Of a stretch of 64,000 bases of DNA, positions 62,015 through 64,000 are shown piece after piece (position 1 is the stretch's first letter; each line of letters starts with the position of its first letter). A model generated the notes under the pieces. That model was not told where the DNA came from, did not search any database, and worked only from the letters and a program-made list of their open reading frames with translations. The translations under genes and the position numbers were made by a program. The stretch comes from Mycolicibacterium sp. MU0053. GTDB lineage: Bacteria; Actinomycetota; Actinomycetes; Mycobacteriales; Mycobacteriaceae. The stretch spans positions 1,984,001-2,048,000 of the forward strand of contig NZ_OY726397.1 in the NCBI RefSeq assembly GCF_963378095.1, written 5' to 3'.

Positions 62015-62231
62015 GGCTCGGTTGAACGTGTATGTGCCCGACGAGCTGGCAGAACGCGCCCGGAAGCGGGGGCTGAACGTGTCGGCCCTGACGCAAGCTG
62101 CGATCCGCGCCGAGTTGGACGACACCGCTACCGATGCGTGGCTGGAGTGCTTGGCCCCCAGGAGCTCCAAGGCGCGGCATGACGACGTCTTGGCGGCGAT
62201 CGACGCCGCCCGCGACGAGCTCGGCGCGTGA
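62013..62231 (+). CDS. vapB: VapB-type antitoxin
   Basis: A 72-residue ribbon-helix-helix antitoxin: ARLNVYVPDELAERARKRG and VSALTQAAIRAELDD. ATG 62013. It overlaps vapC by four bases (GTGA). It lies 40 bases after jetD but reads as its own unit. Intact. Confidence 0.85.
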   Translation: MARLNVYVPDELAERARKRGLNVSALTQAAIRAELDDTATDAWLECLAPRSSKARHDDVLAAIDAARDELGA

Positions 62232-62638
62232 GCGCAGCTCCCTCGTTGCCGCCGGAACAAGTGGTCATCGACGCGAGTGCCATGGTGGATCTCGTCGCTC
62301 GCACTGACCGGTTCTCGGCGGTGCGTGCGCGGCTGGCGCGCACCGTGATGCACGCACCGGCTCACTTCGACGCCGAAGTGCTTTCGGCGCTGGGACGTCT
62401 GCAGCGTGGCGATGTACTTACCGCCGCGGAAGTCGATGCAGCCCTGGATGAGCTCCAACACGCACCGGTGACACGGCACGATCTCCCGCCGCTGCTTGCC
62501 GGCGCGTGGGCGCGTAGCGACACCCTCCGACTGGCCGATGCCCTCTATGTGGAACTAGCTGAGGCAGTGGGACTGACGTTGCTGACGACGGACCGACGAT
62601 TGGCCAGTGTTTCGGCATCGGCGGAGGTAATCGCCTGA
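62228..62638 (+). CDS. vapC: VapC-type PIN-domain ribonuclease toxin
   Basis: A 136-residue PIN protein: VVIDASAMVDLVA (first catalytic Asp), FDAEVLSALGRL (Glu), LRLADALYVELAE (Asp) and LLTTDRRLA (Asp). All four acidic residues are present. GTG 62228 overlaps vapB (GTGA). VapC toxins cleave tRNA or rRNA. Confidence 0.9.
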   Translation: MSAAPSLPPEQVVIDASAMVDLVARTDRFSAVRARLARTVMHAPAHFDAEVLSALGRLQRGDVLTAAEVDAALDELQHAPVTRHDLPPLLAGAWARSDTLRLADALYVELAEAVGLTLLTTDRRLASVSASAEVIA

Positions 62639-62678
62639 GTCCGGTTTGGGCCGCCCATCGCCGGTACGGTGGAGACCC

Positions 62679-63599
62679 ATGGATGTTTACACCCTGGCCT
62701 TCGAATGGACGGACACCAACCGGCACTGGTTGATCGAGGTCCCGATCCGGGTAACCGCCTACCTCGTCGTCATCCTGATCGCGCGCTATGTGCTGCACCG
62801 GATGATCGAGCGGGCCGTCGCCGGACGAAACCACAAGCCCCGCGGCGAGCGGCCGGCGTTGCTGCGCACCCAGCGCGTGCCGTCGGCGACCGGCGCCGCC
62901 CAGGCCGCCGCGCGCCGGCATCAACGCGCGCAGACCATCGGGTCGGTATTGAAGTCGACGGTGTCGATCGTGCTGTTGATCTGGCTGGTGCTGGCCGTCC
63001 TCAACGTGCTCGGGGTGAACATCGCACCGTTCATCGCCTCCGCCGGTGTGGTGGGCCTGGCCATCGGCTTCGGCGCGCAGAACCTGGTCCGCGACTTCGT
63101 CACCGGCGTGTTCATGCTGCTGGAGGACCAGTACGGGGTCGGCGACACCGTCGATCTCGGCGCGGCCACCGGCGAGGTGGAAAGCGTCGGGCTGCGCGTC
63201 ACCACGGTGCGCGACATCGACGGCACCCTCTGGTACGTCCGCAACGGGGAGATCGCCCGCGTCGGCAACATGAGCCAGGACTATGCGGTGGCCAGAATCG
63301 AGCTGCCGGTCGCGTTGACCACCGACCTCGGCCGCGCCGAAGCCGTGGCGCTCGAAGCTGCGGAGCAGACCATCGAGGATCCCGCGGTGGCCGCCCAGGT
63401 GCTCGGCGAGCCGGAAATGCTTGGCATTCAGGAGCTCTCGCCGGATCAGGTCACGCTGCGGATGACGCTCAAGACGCGACCGAATGCGCAGTGGTCGGTG
63501 CAGCGACGGTTGCGCCGCGACATCCTGCGCGCGTATGAGAAGCACGGTATCGGCCCGTACCCGCAGGTGCCCGAGCCTGCGGGGGCCAACACGGATTAG
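62679..63599 (+). CDS. MscS-family mechanosensitive channel
   Basis: A 306-residue small-conductance channel: a first membrane helix (RVTAYLVVILIARYVLH), a second (SIVLLIWLVLAVLNVLGV), the pore-lining helix (PFIASAGVVGLAIGFGAQNLVRDF) and the cytoplasmic beta domain (DQYGVGDTVDLGAATGEVE, YVRNGEIARVGNMSQ). It relieves osmotic pressure. ATG 62679. Possibly unrelated to the defence genes. Confidence 0.92.
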   Translation: MDVYTLAFEWTDTNRHWLIEVPIRVTAYLVVILIARYVLHRMIERAVAGRNHKPRGERPALLRTQRVPSATGAAQAAARRHQRAQTIGSVLKSTVSIVLLIWLVLAVLNVLGVNIAPFIASAGVVGLAIGFGAQNLVRDFVTGVFMLLEDQYGVGDTVDLGAATGEVESVGLRVTTVRDIDGTLWYVRNGEIARVGNMSQDYAVARIELPVALTTDLGRAEAVALEAAEQTIEDPAVAAQVLGEPEMLGIQELSPDQVTLRMTLKTRPNAQWSVQRRLRRDILRAYEKHGIGPYPQVPEPAGANTD

Positions 63600-64000
63600 C
63601 CGGTCACGTCCGCTGCCAGCTGCGCCAATTTGGTGTCCAGCACCGTCGCGGCTGCCAGCAACGCCGGATTGTCCTCGACCACCATCAGCGACGACGGCTG
63701 CACGTAAGTCAGCGCGCTGCCGTCGTCCTCGGCGGTAAGCAGCAGTTCCACCGGCGCGAACAGCCCGGCGGTCACGTCGTGGCGCAGCAGGGTGATCGCG
63801 ATCAGCGGGTTGCCGATCACCACCCGCAGCACCTGCCGGTCGATGCCGGCCTTGCGGATCCAGCCGCCGTGATTGAACACCGCGAACAGCATGAATCCGC
63901 TTGGGCCAACATGGGATTGAATCTCACGCTCGTAGGAGTCCCAGTCGCCGAATCGGACCGCGATGTCGTCGATCGGCACCGGAGCCGAGCCGACCGCGTC
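63596..64000 (-). CDS. DUF302-domain protein, 5' end possibly outside the window
   Basis: The minus-strand frame has a GTG at 63979 and reads IAVRFGDWDSYEREIQSH, then FMLFAVFNHGGWIRKAGI and IGNPLIAITLLRHD, like DUF302 proteins. The frame is open from that GTG to the window edge, so the true start may lie further right. DUF302 proteins are small and of unknown role. It overlaps the stop of the MscS gene by four bases, tail to tail. Confidence 0.65.
   Translation of the reverse strand, partial: DAVGSAPVPIDDIAVRFGDWDSYEREIQSHVGPSGFMLFAVFNHGGWIRKAGIDRQVLRVVIGNPLIAITLLRHDVTAGLFAPVELLLTAEDDGSALTYVQPSSLMVVEDNPALLAAATVLDTKLAQLAADVTG

Noticed and set aside
62418..63545. 375-codon minus-strand frame opposite the MscS gene
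   Set aside because: Antisense shadow of a well-supported channel gene.
1..64000. CRISPR array or tRNA-anchored island boundary
   Set aside because: No regularly spaced repeats and no tRNA cloverleaf or CCA-end flanked by direct repeats could be recognised by eye.

Overview
The window looks like chromosome from a fast-growing mycobacterium (Mycolicibacterium-like). The flanks are GC-rich. They carry a HelZ-type SNF2 helicase followed by its SWIM-finger neighbour, as in M. tuberculosis (Rv2101/Rv2102). Other actinobacterial marks are DUF732, DUF4333 and DUF2510 proteins, an F420-type luciferase-like oxidoreductase and an IS1549-like element. Most of the window is accessory DNA rich in anti-phage, anti-plasmid and toxin-antitoxin genes.

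1-20447: one uninterrupted, translationally coupled plus-strand gene run. It opens with a large protein cut by the window edge (DruH-like by context) and a DUF1998 DEAD/H helicase (DruE-like), the arrangement of Druantia type III. A 77-codon bridging ORF follows, then brxE-brxA-brxB-brxC-pglX-pglZ-brxL. The terminal BrxL-like ATPase lacks a recognisable Lon protease domain and instead ends in a Schlafen-type AlbA_2 domain.

20448-24690: nested insertion sequences. A truncated IS3-family element abuts a second IS3-family element, which is split by an IS1634/IS1549-like element with a 46-bp target duplication. The second IS3 element truncates a gene on the minus strand.

24956-31645: an EVE-like/cysteine-motif fusion protein, an unknown 381-residue protein, a TM0106-type RecB nuclease-helicase, and a HepT/MntA toxin-antitoxin pair.

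31642-35158: an ADP-ribosylglycohydrolase-phosphatase fusion, probably co-translated with a small ORF and mntA-hepT. It is divergent from an NrtR-type ADP-ribose-sensing regulator over a palindromic operator. A metallophosphoesterase follows.

35159-44084: ordinary metabolic and secreted-protein genes, an HNH nuclease, a MazG-like pyrophosphohydrolase, an intact HigBA, two orphan antitoxins with toxin stubs, and an IS481-family element.

44246-54356: helZ and its SWIM partner, membrane proteins, a SEC-C protein, a lipoprotein metallopeptidase and a macrodomain protein.

54396-64000: a GNAT/DUF1778 toxin-antitoxin pair, a complete Wadjet type I operon (JetABCD; EptABCD/MksBEFG relatives) that should act on plasmids, VapBC, an MscS channel and a DUF302 protein.

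No tRNA, rRNA or CRISPR array was recognised. Family assignments come from reading motifs and context; no searches were run.
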